Shown: positions 17,489 through 27,899, counted from the stretch's first letter. The stretch is 64,000 bases of DNA from an uncultured Parabacteroides sp. (GCA_900541965.1 UQLN01000022.1:4300-68299), one strand, 5' to 3'. Notes: generated from the letters alone by a model not told the origin. Translations and numbers: made by a program.

Positions 17489-19618
17489 ATGAAAATAGCA
17501 TTATTGGTGTTAGCTTCAACACTGATATTTGGTAACCTGTCGGCGAATGAACCTCCCCGGCAGGTTCTTGGTTCTGTTACCGATGAAAAAGGAGAAACAC
17601 TTCCTTATGCCAATATTCTTATTAAAGGGACGGCCTATGGAGTGGCAACGGATACAAACGGGAAATACAAATTAATCATCCCCCGTCCGGGCAAATACTC
17701 CATCCTTGTAAAATATGCCGGCTTCGTTCCTTTTGAACAAAGCTTCTACCTGCATAAAGACACCATCATCAATTTCAAGTTGAAGGAAGATGCCCTGAAC
17801 CTGAATGAAGTAACCGTAACAGCTACCCGTACACCCAAACTATTAAAAGACGCACCGGTTATTACCCGCGTCATTACAACAGAGGATATACAGCGTATCA
17901 ATGCTGTTACCGTTCAGGATTTGCTGGAAACCGAATTACCGGGGCTGGAATTTACCCGCGAAATGGACGGGCAGACTTCTATCCACCTCCAGGGTATGAG
18001 CGGTAAATATATCCTGTTCCTGATAGATGGAGAACGTATGGCGGGCGAAACGCTGAATAATGTAGATTATAACCGCCTGAATGCTTCCGAAATAGAACGT
18101 ATCGAAATCGTAAAAGGTACAGTTTCCGCCCTGTATGGTTCCAATGCAATCGGAGGAGTTGTAAATATCATCACAAAGAATGCGGATAAACCGTATAGCG
18201 TGAATGTTTATGGCAATTACGGAAGTAAAAATGAACAGCGCTACGGAGCTACAGTCGGACTGAAAAAACAAAACATCAGCAGTTTGACCTCCGTAAATTA
18301 CAAAAACAAAGATACCTACCTGCTGACCGATACGACAGGCAAATCCTCTCCGGTAAACGGTGGGCACGACTATAATGTGAACGAGAAACTAACCTGGACT
18401 GTTAATAAAAAAATAACGCTGACAGGAAAAGGAGGACTCTATTTCCGGGATGTAGACAATTACGAAGAAAATGTAAAAGACAGCTACCGTAACTTTAACG
18501 GAAGCCTCCGGATGAATTACAACATTTCCGAAAAACAGAATCTGGATGTTTCTTACCTGTTCGACCGGTATAACAAGTACGACCGGTACATCAAAAAAAA
18601 TGTGGATACGCTCAATTACCGGAACACCCAACAGACAGCACGGGCACAATACACCCACTCTTTCACCGAAGGGAATACGCTGATCGGAGGTGCCGAATTT
18701 TTCAGGGACGAGTTGATGTCATACCAGTTCAGTGGAGATACCTACTCGACCAACGACTACATTCTGTATGCACAGCACGACTATAATATTACAAAGAAAT
18801 TCAATGTTGTATACGGCTTACGTATGGACTGTTACTCTTCGTTCGGAGCACATTTCAGTCCAAGTGCATCGCTTATGTATAAGCTGAAACCTTTTACCCT
18901 GCGTGCTTCATACTCCCGCGGTTTCCGTGCTCCGTCCCTGAAAGAGATGTATACGAACTGGGACATGGGAGGATTAGGATGGTTCCGCATCATTGGTAAT
19001 CCTGACCTGAAACCGGAGCTTAGCAATAATTTCAGCGTTTCTGCGGAATATACCCGCAACCGTGTAAATGTTTCTGTAATCGGTTATTACAATGACATCC
19101 ACCGGAAAATAACAACGGTATATAACTCTACGGATAAAACAGCCGTATATACCAATGTGGATAATTCCGGAATCGGAGGTTTGGATGCGAATATTGCAGT
19201 AAAATGCCCGTACGGTTTCACAATAAAAACAGCTTATGCCTATGTACATGAGAACCTGAAACAAAACGGATTGAATGTAAGTTCTACCCGTCCCCATTCC
19301 GCCACTGTCGGTGTCAACTACGAACTTTCACGTAAAAATTACAATCTGAATGTGGCTCTGAACGGACGTTTCCTAAGCAAATTGGATACTTACGAAGCCA
19401 ACGATACACAGGGCAGCAGCTATAGCTTTGTCCATTATCCGGGATATCAGATGTGGAAAATAGTCCTTTCCCAACGCATATACAAAGCATATATGCTCCA
19501 GTTGAGTGTCGACAATATCTTCAACTACCAACCGAAGGTATATGCAGCCAATTCCCCTATTTCTCCGGGAACGACTTTTATGGCCGGGATATCCATCGAC
19601 ATTGACGAAATATTTTAA
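17489..19618 (+). CDS. hmuR: TonB-dependent haem receptor HmuR
   Basis: 709-aa outer-membrane receptor. Signal peptide (1-18), an N-terminal carboxypeptidase-regulatory-like domain (VLGSVTDEKGETLPYANILIKG ... about residues 25-105), a plug (VTVTATRTPKLLKDAPVITRVI; GMSGKYILFLIDGERM; GSNAIGGVVNIITK), then a 22-strand-type barrel. The haem-receptor FRAP/NPDL signature is present (SRGFRAPSLKEMY and GNPDLKPE). It imports haem using TonB energy after delivery by HmuY. Confidence 0.93.
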   Translation: MKIALLVLASTLIFGNLSANEPPRQVLGSVTDEKGETLPYANILIKGTAYGVATDTNGKYKLIIPRPGKYSILVKYAGFVPFEQSFYLHKDTIINFKLKEDALNLNEVTVTATRTPKLLKDAPVITRVITTEDIQRINAVTVQDLLETELPGLEFTREMDGQTSIHLQGMSGKYILFLIDGERMAGETLNNVDYNRLNASEIERIEIVKGTVSALYGSNAIGGVVNIITKNADKPYSVNVYGNYGSKNEQRYGATVGLKKQNISSLTSVNYKNKDTYLLTDTTGKSSPVNGGHDYNVNEKLTWTVNKKITLTGKGGLYFRDVDNYEENVKDSYRNFNGSLRMNYNISEKQNLDVSYLFDRYNKYDRYIKKNVDTLNYRNTQQTARAQYTHSFTEGNTLIGGAEFFRDELMSYQFSGDTYSTNDYILYAQHDYNITKKFNVVYGLRMDCYSSFGAHFSPSASLMYKLKPFTLRASYSRGFRAPSLKEMYTNWDMGGLGWFRIIGNPDLKPELSNNFSVSAEYTRNRVNVSVIGYYNDIHRKITTVYNSTDKTAVYTNVDNSGIGGLDANIAVKCPYGFTIKTAYAYVHENLKQNGLNVSSTRPHSATVGVNYELSRKNYNLNVALNGRFLSKLDTYEANDTQGSSYSFVHYPGYQMWKIVLSQRIYKAYMLQLSVDNIFNYQPKVYAANSPISPGTTFMAGISIDIDEIF

Positions 19619-19642
19619 ATGATAAAAAATTAGCGATATAAT

Positions 19643-22600
19643 ATGAGAAAGAAAATTTTATTAGGAGGTACACTTCTCCTTCTTATCATCATCTGGATCA
19701 TCTGGAACGGAGTGGCCGGGACAACCAAGGTCGCGCTGGTCAACTTCCCGAACTACCAGGAGGCCCGCATGAGTAAATCTTTAGACAACAATTTTATCAA
19801 GCTGGAACAAGTGGGCCTTGATGATTTCAACAAACTGGGAGACTACGATGCCATATTGGTTTTCGCCATGGGTATCCGTATGACGGATGAACACCGTGCG
19901 CTGCTGGAACAGCTTAAAGAAAAGAATATTCCTATTATCTCGACGGCGGCAACCGACCCGATGAACAAGATATGCAGTCTCGATTCCCTACAGGAAAAAA
20001 AGACAGGAGATTATCTGTCGAACGGGGGGTCGGTTAACTACCGCAGCCTGTTTAATTATATCCGGAAAGACCTGACCGGTAAGAAATTCTTCACAGGAGA
20101 AATTAAAGAACCTGTAGAAATCAGTTCCGACGCGCTGTTTCATCTGGATGACGAACAAATATTCGAAACCGTAGATGCTTTTGAGAAGTATTATAAGGAA
20201 AAAGGCTTCTATAAGGAAGGCGCCCCCAAAGTAGCCTTGATGGTCGGGATGGCTGGTCCGTTCGATACGAACAAAGACCATCTGGACTCCCTGATATGCA
20301 GTCTGGAACAACGGAACATGAATGTATACCCGATTTCGTCATTTGCCAAACGCCTTGAAATATTACAGGAAATACATCCGGCGGCCGTTATCTATATGCC
20401 TCACGGACGCTTGTTGATGGGACAAGGCGAAAAAGCGGTGGAATGGTTAAAGCAGGAGAATATCCCGATGTTCTGCCCCATCACAATCAATGATACATAC
20501 GATAACTGGATGGCCGACAAGAAAGGCATGTCGGGCGGTTTTATGAGCCAGAGCATCGTAACTCCTGAATTGGACGGAGGATTTGCCCCGTTTGCCCTGA
20601 ATGCACAATTCATCGACGAAGACGGACTGTATCTGTTCAAAAACATTCCGGGTAGGCTGGAACAATTCAGCAATACGGTAGCCAATTACCTGAAACTCCA
20701 GACCTTGCCGAATAAGGATAAAAAGATAGCCATCTACTACTACAAAGGACCGGGCAAAAATGCGCTGACCGCTGCCGGACTGGAAGTGACCCCGTCTCTT
20801 TATAATTTCCTGAAAAGGTTGAAAACGGAAGGATACGATGTCTCCAACCTGCCGGATAGCGAAGCGAAATTTGAGAAAATGCTGATGGAACAGGGTCCCG
20901 TTTTCAACCATTATGTCGAAGGCAACATAAAGAAATACCTTGAATCTGGTTATCCGGCATGGGTTACCGAACCGGCATATTATGGCTGGCTGGAAGATAT
21001 ACTGACACCTGCCATGCTGGATACGCTGACGAACCGCCACGGAAATCATTTGGGAGACTTTTACACGAAAGAAGAAAACGGTATCAATGAAATAGCTGTT
21101 ACCCGTATCGATTTAGGTAATGTAGTATTGCTTCCCCAGCCCACACAAGGTACGGGTGAAAACTCTTTTGCCGCCGTACATGGTTCCAACGAAGTTCCCC
21201 CTCACCATTATATTGCATCTTATTTATGGACACAAAAAGATTTCCAGGCTGATGCCCTGATACATTTCGGAACACACGGTAGCCTGGAATTTATTCCCGG
21301 CAAACAAGTGGCGCTTTCTTCTGAGGACTGGACAGACCGCCTGGTCGGTTCGCTTCCCCACTTCTACCTCTATACTATCAGTGACGTAGGTGAAGCATTG
21401 ATTGCCAAACGACGCAGTTATGCGGTAACTATCAGCCATCTGACTCCCCCGTTTATGGAAACCGGATTGAGAAGTGAAGTCAACGGTTTATTAAATGATA
21501 TCAAACGCTATCTGGCCACCGATATCCGCGATGAAGCGCTAAACCTCAAAATCAAGAATCAAACCATTCGCATGGGCTTGCACCGCGACCTGCAACTGGA
21601 CAGTGTCCGCACGGTAGCCTATTCCGATGAAGCCATCGAGAAAATAGAGAACTTCGCCGAAGAGCTTTGTAGCGAAAAGATTACAGGGGGTGTCTATACA
21701 CTGGGTGTTCCTTATGAAGAAAGCAAAATCACATCTTCCGTCAAGCTGATGTGTACGGAGCCGATTGCCTTCAGCCTTGCCAACCTCGATAAAGTACAAC
21801 ATAAAGTAACACAAAAAGAGATTGAGAGCCAGGCATTCTTCAACGAACACTACCGTACAAAAGCACAAGCTGCCGTGAAGCGCGTAATAGAAAATCCGTC
21901 TCTCGCCAACGACCCTTCGCTGCTGGCAAGCCTCGGCGTTTCGAACGAAACGGTAGCGAAAGCGGAGAGAATAAAGAAAGCATCCGAACCCAAAATGAAC
22001 CGGATGATGGCTGCCATGATGCAAAAAATGCAGAAAGACGCTAAAGAAGGAAAGAAACCTGCCATCAAAGGACATGGACATCCTGCCGGTATTCCAAAGA
22101 CTGGCAAGATGCCGGAAGCTGTAAAAAAGATGCTTGAAAAAGAAGCACAGCAAGCCAAAGATACAACCACCCGGAAGAAACCTGCCGACGGAATGAGCGG
22201 TGCTTCCCAACAGATGGACAGTGTCAGCAAGGAAGATATCGTGTTTGCCGATGCAGTCCTGAATATCCGTCAGGCCATCCAAAATGTAAATACTTACCGC
22301 GACTACTTACGCAACAGTCCGAAATCCGAGCTGGATGCTTTTGTCAACGCATTGAATGGCCACTATGTAGCGCCGACTCCCGGAGGAGACGTGATTGCCG
22401 ACCCGAATGTATTGCCTACAGGACGCAATTTATACGGTATCAACGCAGAAGCTACTCCCACGCCAACCGCCTGGGAGAAAGGAAAAGAACTGGCAAACAG
22501 TTTGCTGGCTGCACATGCCAAGGCACATGGAGGCAAAACACCCCAGAAGGTCAGCTTTACACTCTGGTCCGGCAGCTTCATCGAAAGTGAAGGTGCTACC

Positions 22601-23935
22601 ATTGCACAAATCCTGTACCTGCTGGGGGTTGAACCGGTACGCGACCAGTTCAACCGTGTATTGGATATCCGTTTGATTGATGTGAAAGAGTTAGGCCGCC
22701 CGCGTGTAGATGTCGTTATACAGACTTCCGGCCAGTTCCGTGATGTTGCCGCCTCACGCCTTACGCTGATACAAAAAGCGGTGGATATGGCTGCCAGTGC
22801 GGAAGATAGCGGCGACAACTTCGTTGCCAAAGGAAGAAATGATGCGGAACGCCTCCTTTTGGATAAGGGATTCAGCCCTAAAGAAGCCCGCGAGTATGCC
22901 ACCCAGAGAGTATTCGGAGGTGCCAACGGTATGTACGGAACAGGTATCACTGCGATGGTGGAAAGTGGCGACCGGTGGGAAAACGAATCTGAAATAGCCA
23001 ATGTGTACCTGAATAACATGGGTGCCGTATATGGCAATGACAAAGATTTCGGCAATTTCAAGGCAGGTATTTTCGAGGCGGCTCTACAGAATACGGAAGC
23101 GGTTGTACAACCCCGCCAAAGTAATACGTGGGGTGCACTAAGCCTCGACCATGTGTATGAGTTTATGGGAGGTATCAGCCTTACCGTACGCAACCTGACA
23201 GGAAACGACCCGGATGCTTATTTCAACGACCTCCGTAACCGGCATAAAGCCCGCTTGCAGGATTTGACTACGGCTATCGGAGTGGAAACCCGCTCTACCC
23301 TCTTCAACCCGGCCTATATGAAGGAACAGGTAAAAGAAGGAGCTTCCGCAGCCAATGCCATGATGGAAACCATACGTAATACCTACGGCTGGAACGTAAT
23401 GAAACCGAAAGCTATCGACAACGAAATCTGGAACCAGTATTACGACATCTTTGTCAATGATAAACTGAACGTAGGTATCCAATCTTTCTTTGAGAAGGAA
23501 AATCCGGCAGCTTTACAGGAAGTTACGGCTGTCATGATGGAAACGGCACGCAAAGGATACTGGAAAGCAAGCCCCGAACAATTGAAAGGACTGGCCGAAC
23601 TGCATAGCGAACTGGTTAAGAAATATGATGCAGGATGCAGTGGCTTTGTTTGTGACAATGGCAAACTTCAATCGTTTATTGCACAGCAAATGCCACAGGA
23701 ACAAGCAAAAGCATACCAAAGCAAAATAGAAACGGCATGTAATGAAACCGTAGCCGGCGACGATAAAAGCGTCGTCCTGAAGAAAGATAAAAGCATGAAA
23801 ATAAATGAAACGGATAAACCGAACCAGTTAACATCATTCACACGGACGCTCATCAGTTTCTGCCTGGTTATCATACTGTTCCTGCTGGTATTCTTTATTC
23901 GGAAAAAGAATCAAAAAAATAAAAAGAGAAAATAG
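19643..23935 (+). CDS. hmuS: HmuS, CobN/Mg-chelatase H-like haem-processing protein
   Basis: Large protein of 1430 aa related to cobaltochelatase CobN / BchH. An N-terminal hydrophobic anchor (residues 5-22) and a C-terminal helix (about 1400-1420, followed by KKNQKNKKRK) suggest membrane attachment with the bulk in the periplasm. Conserved chelatase blocks include LPQPTQGTG, IHFGTHGSLEFIPGKQVALS, PTGRNLYGINAE, and LWSGSFIESEGATIAQILYLLGVEP. A Lys/Met/His-rich insert at about 790-870 contains GHGHPAG. In hmu loci HmuS is thought to remove iron from haem; the chelatase-like active site in reverse is consistent, but no other subunit of a cobalt or magnesium chelatase is here. Confidence 0.92.
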   Translation: MRKKILLGGTLLLLIIIWIIWNGVAGTTKVALVNFPNYQEARMSKSLDNNFIKLEQVGLDDFNKLGDYDAILVFAMGIRMTDEHRALLEQLKEKNIPIISTAATDPMNKICSLDSLQEKKTGDYLSNGGSVNYRSLFNYIRKDLTGKKFFTGEIKEPVEISSDALFHLDDEQIFETVDAFEKYYKEKGFYKEGAPKVALMVGMAGPFDTNKDHLDSLICSLEQRNMNVYPISSFAKRLEILQEIHPAAVIYMPHGRLLMGQGEKAVEWLKQENIPMFCPITINDTYDNWMADKKGMSGGFMSQSIVTPELDGGFAPFALNAQFIDEDGLYLFKNIPGRLEQFSNTVANYLKLQTLPNKDKKIAIYYYKGPGKNALTAAGLEVTPSLYNFLKRLKTEGYDVSNLPDSEAKFEKMLMEQGPVFNHYVEGNIKKYLESGYPAWVTEPAYYGWLEDILTPAMLDTLTNRHGNHLGDFYTKEENGINEIAVTRIDLGNVVLLPQPTQGTGENSFAAVHGSNEVPPHHYIASYLWTQKDFQADALIHFGTHGSLEFIPGKQVALSSEDWTDRLVGSLPHFYLYTISDVGEALIAKRRSYAVTISHLTPPFMETGLRSEVNGLLNDIKRYLATDIRDEALNLKIKNQTIRMGLHRDLQLDSVRTVAYSDEAIEKIENFAEELCSEKITGGVYTLGVPYEESKITSSVKLMCTEPIAFSLANLDKVQHKVTQKEIESQAFFNEHYRTKAQAAVKRVIENPSLANDPSLLASLGVSNETVAKAERIKKASEPKMNRMMAAMMQKMQKDAKEGKKPAIKGHGHPAGIPKTGKMPEAVKKMLEKEAQQAKDTTTRKKPADGMSGASQQMDSVSKEDIVFADAVLNIRQAIQNVNTYRDYLRNSPKSELDAFVNALNGHYVAPTPGGDVIADPNVLPTGRNLYGINAEATPTPTAWEKGKELANSLLAAHAKAHGGKTPQKVSFTLWSGSFIESEGATIAQILYLLGVEPVRDQFNRVLDIRLIDVKELGRPRVDVVIQTSGQFRDVAASRLTLIQKAVDMAASAEDSGDNFVAKGRNDAERLLLDKGFSPKEAREYATQRVFGGANGMYGTGITAMVESGDRWENESEIANVYLNNMGAVYGNDKDFGNFKAGIFEAALQNTEAVVQPRQSNTWGALSLDHVYEFMGGISLTVRNLTGNDPDAYFNDLRNRHKARLQDLTTAIGVETRSTLFNPAYMKEQVKEGASAANAMMETIRNTYGWNVMKPKAIDNEIWNQYYDIFVNDKLNVGIQSFFEKENPAALQEVTAVMMETARKGYWKASPEQLKGLAELHSELVKKYDAGCSGFVCDNGKLQSFIAQQMPQEQAKAYQSKIETACNETVAGDDKSVVLKKDKSMKINETDKPNQLTSFTRTLISFCLVIILFLLVFFIRKKNQKNKKRK

Positions 23936-23937
23936 CG

Positions 23938-24666
23938 ATGGAATATATTCTGCTTCTACTTTCACTTTTCGCAGTTCTGAAAAGCCTGTTTATGACAAGC
24001 CTGCTACCCAACCGTTGGTACAGGCTTGCCTTCAGTCTCCAGCTTGGTATATTCGTACTGCTTTGCCATCCCTACGCGATGGAAGTCAATAAACTGGAAC
24101 TGCAACGTATATTGTCCACGCAATCGGCTATGATGAACATCTCACTGTTTGTAATGGTCGACATGCTCCTCTCCTGCTACTTTTGTATTGCCCGGTTCAA
24201 AGACAGGGACGAAAATAAAGCATTTTCCTGGTATACGGTCTTTTTCAGGTATATGCCGTCATTGCTGGTCTTCCCTGCTCTGTACTACATCCATATCAGC
24301 CTGTTCTTCAATCTGACGGGGGTCGATTTCTTCCGGACAAGTGCCGGACTGGCAATCGGGGTGGTCTTACTTTTCGGAGGCGCTTCTTTCTTTATGCGCA
24401 AACTGATTGCAGAAAAGGATTTATTAATCGAACTGATTGTGCTGCTGACATTTTTTGTCTGTATGCTGGTTATCTGCTGTACGATCTTTCATCCGTCTGC
24501 AACTGTCTACAACCATGCAACACCGGTCGACTGGATAGGATGTGCCGGAACACTGGCTGTCCTGTTTGCCATCTTTATTGCAGGATATATATGGACACAG
24601 GTTGTCCGTTATTATAAACGTATCAAAAATTCAAAACATTCATATCATCATGGAACAAGTATCTAA
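23938..24666 (+). CDS. hmuT: HmuT, polytopic membrane protein of the hmu operon
   Basis: 242 aa with about six hydrophobic helices (residues 1-24, 26-45, 62-80, 97-117, 138-155, 165-185, 197-220). It begins 2 bp after the hmuS stop and overlaps hmuU by 17 bp, so translation is probably coupled. The assignment to hmuT is by order in the hmuYRSTUV operon. No enzymatic motif is visible; it may be part of the inner-membrane complex with HmuU and HmuV. Confidence 0.78.
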   Translation: MEYILLLLSLFAVLKSLFMTSLLPNRWYRLAFSLQLGIFVLLCHPYAMEVNKLELQRILSTQSAMMNISLFVMVDMLLSCYFCIARFKDRDENKAFSWYTVFFRYMPSLLVFPALYYIHISLFFNLTGVDFFRTSAGLAIGVVLLFGGASFFMRKLIAEKDLLIELIVLLTFFVCMLVICCTIFHPSATVYNHATPVDWIGCAGTLAVLFAIFIAGYIWTQVVRYYKRIKNSKHSYHHGTSI

Positions 24667-25285
24667 TCTTTTATTCTGGATTTCAAGCGGGTTGCTCGTA
24701 CCTGTTATTGTAGGACTGCTTTTCTTTTTTGCCAAAAGCATTATTATGCTGGGCAGCTTCGTAAACCAATATATCCAACGGGCCAAACAAGACAAACAAC
24801 TACGCATGCGTATGGCAGGGCTGGATTCATCTTCCATCCGCAATTTCTCAGAAGAATTGAATGACGAACCGGACAACCTGTTTAACAATACGGCACGTTC
24901 AATCCTTTCCGTATCGAGTACAGCTACCGCCAACCGCATCCTTTCCGAATATGAAATAATAGCCGATGCCGAATTGGGTAAATACAAAGTGTTGGTTAAG
25001 TTCGGACCGATTTTAGGATTGATGGGGACGCTGATTCCGATGGGCCCGGCTTTGGCCGGATTGTCTACCGGTGACATTTCTTCCATGGCGTACAACATGC
25101 AGGTGGCATTTGCCACAACAGTGCTCGGCCTATTTTCCGGTGCTGTGGGTTTCATCCTACTGCAAGTAAAGCAACGCTGGTTCACATCCGACCTCGTTTA
25201 TCTGGATTTCCTGTCGGAACTGCAGAAAGAGAGAGCATTTACTGTCCAGACAAAATTAACAACTACTAAAGCCGTAAACGAATGA
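24650..25285 (+). CDS. hmuU: HmuU, MotA/TolQ/ExbB-type proton-channel protein
   Basis: 211 aa. An N-terminal helix (9-30), a cytoplasmic loop, and two C-terminal helices carrying the TolQ/ExbB signature KFGPILGLMGTLIPMGPALAGLS and VAFATTVLGLFSGAVGFILLQ. The ATG at 24650 is chosen; the upstream in-frame start lies far inside hmuT. Together with HmuV it resembles an ExbB/ExbD motor, probably energising haem transport or HmuS action. Confidence 0.88.
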   Translation: MEQVSNLLFWISSGLLVPVIVGLLFFFAKSIIMLGSFVNQYIQRAKQDKQLRMRMAGLDSSSIRNFSEELNDEPDNLFNNTARSILSVSSTATANRILSEYEIIADAELGKYKVLVKFGPILGLMGTLIPMGPALAGLSTGDISSMAYNMQVAFATTVLGLFSGAVGFILLQVKQRWFTSDLVYLDFLSELQKERAFTVQTKLTTTKAVNE

Positions 25286-25608
25286 GCCGCCGAAGAATAT
25301 TAAATGCCCCTGAAGACCATGACCCGGTAGCTATGTTATCGAATCTGTTCGACGTAGCCATGGTTTTCGCCGTTGCTTTAATGGTCGCCCTCGTATCCAA
25401 ATTCAACATGACGGAAATCTTCTCACAGGAAGATTACACCATGGTAAAGAACCCGGGCAAAGAAAATATGGAAATCATTACGAAAGAAGGACAAAACATC
25501 ACGAAATACAAACCGTCCGAAAGCCAGGAGAAGTCCGGAAAGAAAGGGAAAAAGGTGGGTATCGCCTATGAATTGGAAAACGGGGAAATCATCTATGTTC
25601 CGGAATAA
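25282..25608 (+). CDS. hmuV: HmuV, DUF2149 / ExbD-like partner
   Basis: 108 aa; the ATG overlaps the hmuU stop (ATGA), indicating coupled translation. One transmembrane helix at about residues 20-39 (LFDVAMVFAVALMVALVSKF) follows a DPVAMLSNLFD segment, with an Asp placed like the proton-carrying Asp of ExbD. A periplasmic tail follows. It is the last gene of the hmu operon; the terminator begins 28 bp downstream. Confidence 0.87.
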   Translation: MSRRRILNAPEDHDPVAMLSNLFDVAMVFAVALMVALVSKFNMTEIFSQEDYTMVKNPGKENMEIITKEGQNITKYKPSESQEKSGKKGKKVGIAYELENGEIIYVPE

Positions 25609-25635
25609 TCCGGAGCGACCCGGCTTATAAATATT

Positions 25636-25695
25636 AAAAGAGACTATCTAAATTGGAGAATTGATTCACTTCATATTTATTAGATAGCCTCTTTT
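25636..25695 (+). terminator. Terminator of the hmu operon
   Basis: AAAAGAGACTATCTAA (starting 25636) pairs with TTAGATAGCCTCTTTT (25680-25695) with one mismatch and a ~28-base loop; the second arm ends in a T run. The remaining ~225 bp before the fimbrial operon are AT-rich and contain one promoter box. Confidence 0.75.
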
Positions 25696-25865
25696 TGTAA
25701 TTTAATAAAATACCACAAAAAATATATCTGCATATTTTTCCCTTTTGTTAAGTCTTTCTGCCTTTAACAAAACCTAAACAACTGATAATAAACCACTTTT
25801 TCTATTTGATTGAAATATATAATATAACGCCATTTTTATATAAGAAACAAGCACTTCCGGCACCG

Positions 25866-25873
25866 TAAATTTG
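25866..25873 (+). promoter_or_regulatory. -7 box for the fimbrial operon
   Basis: TAAATTTG is a full match to TAnnTTTG, 50 bp upstream of the first fimbrial ATG. A -33 TTG is not clear, which could mean an activator is needed. Confidence 0.45.
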
Positions 25874-25922
25874 TACACATAAAATCATAATAACGAATTG
25901 TTACATTTCAACCAAATTAAAA

Positions 25923-26978
25923 ATGAGAACAAAAAGTAATTTAATCACCGGACTATTTACATTGGCTTTGTTCGTAGCCTGTAATAATGATGAAATGAAT
26001 GAAAAAAGTAATGGCGAAAAAGCCTCTGTCTTTATTACCCTAAGAGGCGAAAGCCTATCTTCAAAAGCAACCGGAAGTACTTCCGATACAGAAACAGACG
26101 AACGCAAGATTGTCAACTATAAAGTATACGTGTTCAATTATAACAGCGGCGTACTGGAAAAAGAGGCAGACGGTATTGTCAGCAATGGTGCAGCAGGATC
26201 GACATTGGTAGACGAGCTGAATACAGCCGGAACAAAACGGATCGTTATCGTAGCCAATCTTCCAGTCGGATTCCCAACAATCAGTAACTACTCCGATTTC
26301 CAAACTGCCACCTTCGATCTTAGCCTGCAAAACCCGGCTAACCGGGCAACAACAGGCTTAGTCATGAGCGGCGAGTCCACGGAACTGACATTGACAAGCG
26401 GAGCACCTGTCCCTATAACAGTCGGCATCAGACGTATAGTGGCAAAAATCGAACTCGGCTCGGTCACAATCGCTCCTGAAAGCGGACACACCGATCCGTT
26501 TATCCTGACGCATGTAAGCATTCAAAAAGCAAAGTCGAAAGCAAATATAGGCCCTGTAACCATTGTTTCCGAAGGACCATTCTACGGAGGTTCCAATGGG
26601 ACTGAAAGCATAGTACCCACCCCCAATTATTTGCAGGACGAGATATCTACCGACCAACCGAATGGCAGCCCCAAAGTATTTGACAATTTCTTCTATGTAT
26701 TTCCCAATCAGGAAACAGGCTCCGAAACATTATTGACAATAACCGGAACCTACAAAGGAAATGTCACCCACTTCCCGTTCCGTATTAATAATGCGATTAC
26801 CGGCAGCGCAGACGGGACACTTATCAAACGAAACACCCGCTATATCCTGAATGTCACCTTGAAAAAATTAGGTAGTGGAACAACCGATCCGGATGGTCCG
26901 GGCGATCCGGCAGCTATCGATGTTACGGTTACTACAGAAGGTTGGGAAGGTCCGTTGGTACAAGATGTGGAATGGTAA
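25923..26978 (+). CDS. Mfa1/FimA-type major fimbrial subunit (lipoprotein precursor)
   Basis: 351 aa. Lipobox ALFVA|C20, then a transthyretin-like N-terminal domain (YKVYVFNYNSGVLE, IVIVANLP) and a second beta domain. The C-terminal segment (IDVTVTTEGWEGPLVQDVEW) has the conserved Trp-containing donor-strand pattern of Bacteroidales fimbrillins. Such pilins are lipidated, exported to the surface, proteolytically trimmed and polymerised by strand exchange. First gene of a three-gene operon; its stop overlaps the next start. Confidence 0.82.
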   Translation: MRTKSNLITGLFTLALFVACNNDEMNEKSNGEKASVFITLRGESLSSKATGSTSDTETDERKIVNYKVYVFNYNSGVLEKEADGIVSNGAAGSTLVDELNTAGTKRIVIVANLPVGFPTISNYSDFQTATFDLSLQNPANRATTGLVMSGESTELTLTSGAPVPITVGIRRIVAKIELGSVTIAPESGHTDPFILTHVSIQKAKSKANIGPVTIVSEGPFYGGSNGTESIVPTPNYLQDEISTDQPNGSPKVFDNFFYVFPNQETGSETLLTITGTYKGNVTHFPFRINNAITGSADGTLIKRNTRYILNVTLKKLGSGTTDPDGPGDPAAIDVTVTTEGWEGPLVQDVEW

Positions 26979-27895
26979 AATCAACAGTCGGAAGCATTAT
27001 TCCACTATTGATAATCCTATTGCAGATAAGTTGTATTCGCGAAGGACTGCAGGAATGTGAAGATGAATATTCTATTACAATCAAAGTCGTTGATGCAGTT
27101 ACCGGGAAAGATATCACAGCGTCCGGGGAAGTAAACCATGCCAAACTGTTCATCTTCAATGAACATGAACAGTTCCTCTACACAATCAGCATGGATTCCC
27201 TTCAGATCAGGCAAAAGATACCAGTTTCAATCAAATTGGAAAAAAACAGCCATAATTGGATATCTGTCTGGGGGAATCTGGGCGGGAATCAGCAAGTTAC
27301 CGAGATTACTTCCTCGAACACTCTTGATAATTCGACAGTTTCCATTATTTCCGAAAATAATGAGAACATCCACAAAGGAATGGACGACCTCTTTTTCGGT
27401 ATTCTGCCGGTCATGAAAGACCCGTATAACGGAACAGAAAACAGAGAAATTGTCATTTCCAGAAAGAATGCCCGGATATATATTACCGCCCGCGGACTCC
27501 CCTCCTTTTACAACGCTGAAAATTATTACTTCGTGATCCGTCTTAATAATAGCGGATACGACTTCAGAGGAACACCTGTCCCGCATGTAATAGAAATTAA
27601 GCAAAGTGGCATTACGCTCGAAAATAACGATTTTGTGTCTCCGCCGGTTTTCAACCTGATTCATACAAACGATAAAATGGAAGATTACGTAATGGTATAT
27701 CTTTACAGAAAAGAGACAGGCAGCAGAAGCGGAGCTGATATACTGATAGCTAGTGTAAATTCTGATTTAAACGGAAATCCTATTGTTCTTCCGTCCGGGC
27801 AGACAACCAACTTGCTAATCGACTTACGTCAGGCAGTAAGTGTATATGTCAAAACGAGTCCCTGGGATAAAATAGAACAATGGGTTGAATGGTAA
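26972..27895 (+). CDS. FimB/Mfa2-type fimbrial anchor lipoprotein
   Basis: 307 aa from the ATG at 26972, which overlaps the upstream stop by 7 bp and gives a lipobox LLQIS|C21. The N-terminal transthyretin-like domain (YSITIKVVDAVTGKDITASGEVNHAKLFIFNEHEQFLY) and the later IVISRKNARIYITARGLP match the FimB/Mfa2 family, which caps and anchors the fimbria at the outer membrane. It ends in EQWVEW, like the pilin. The longer reading frame from 26942 lacks a signal peptide at its start and is rejected. Confidence 0.82.
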   Translation: MVKSTVGSIIPLLIILLQISCIREGLQECEDEYSITIKVVDAVTGKDITASGEVNHAKLFIFNEHEQFLYTISMDSLQIRQKIPVSIKLEKNSHNWISVWGNLGGNQQVTEITSSNTLDNSTVSIISENNENIHKGMDDLFFGILPVMKDPYNGTENREIVISRKNARIYITARGLPSFYNAENYYFVIRLNNSGYDFRGTPVPHVIEIKQSGITLENNDFVSPPVFNLIHTNDKMEDYVMVYLYRKETGSRSGADILIASVNSDLNGNPIVLPSGQTTNLLIDLRQAVSVYVKTSPWDKIEQWVEW

Positions 27896-27899
27896 TAAA

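Noticed and set aside
26942..26971. Extended start of the FimB-like gene
   Set aside because: The extension lies inside the upstream pilin gene and spoils the lipoprotein signal peptide that begins at 26972.
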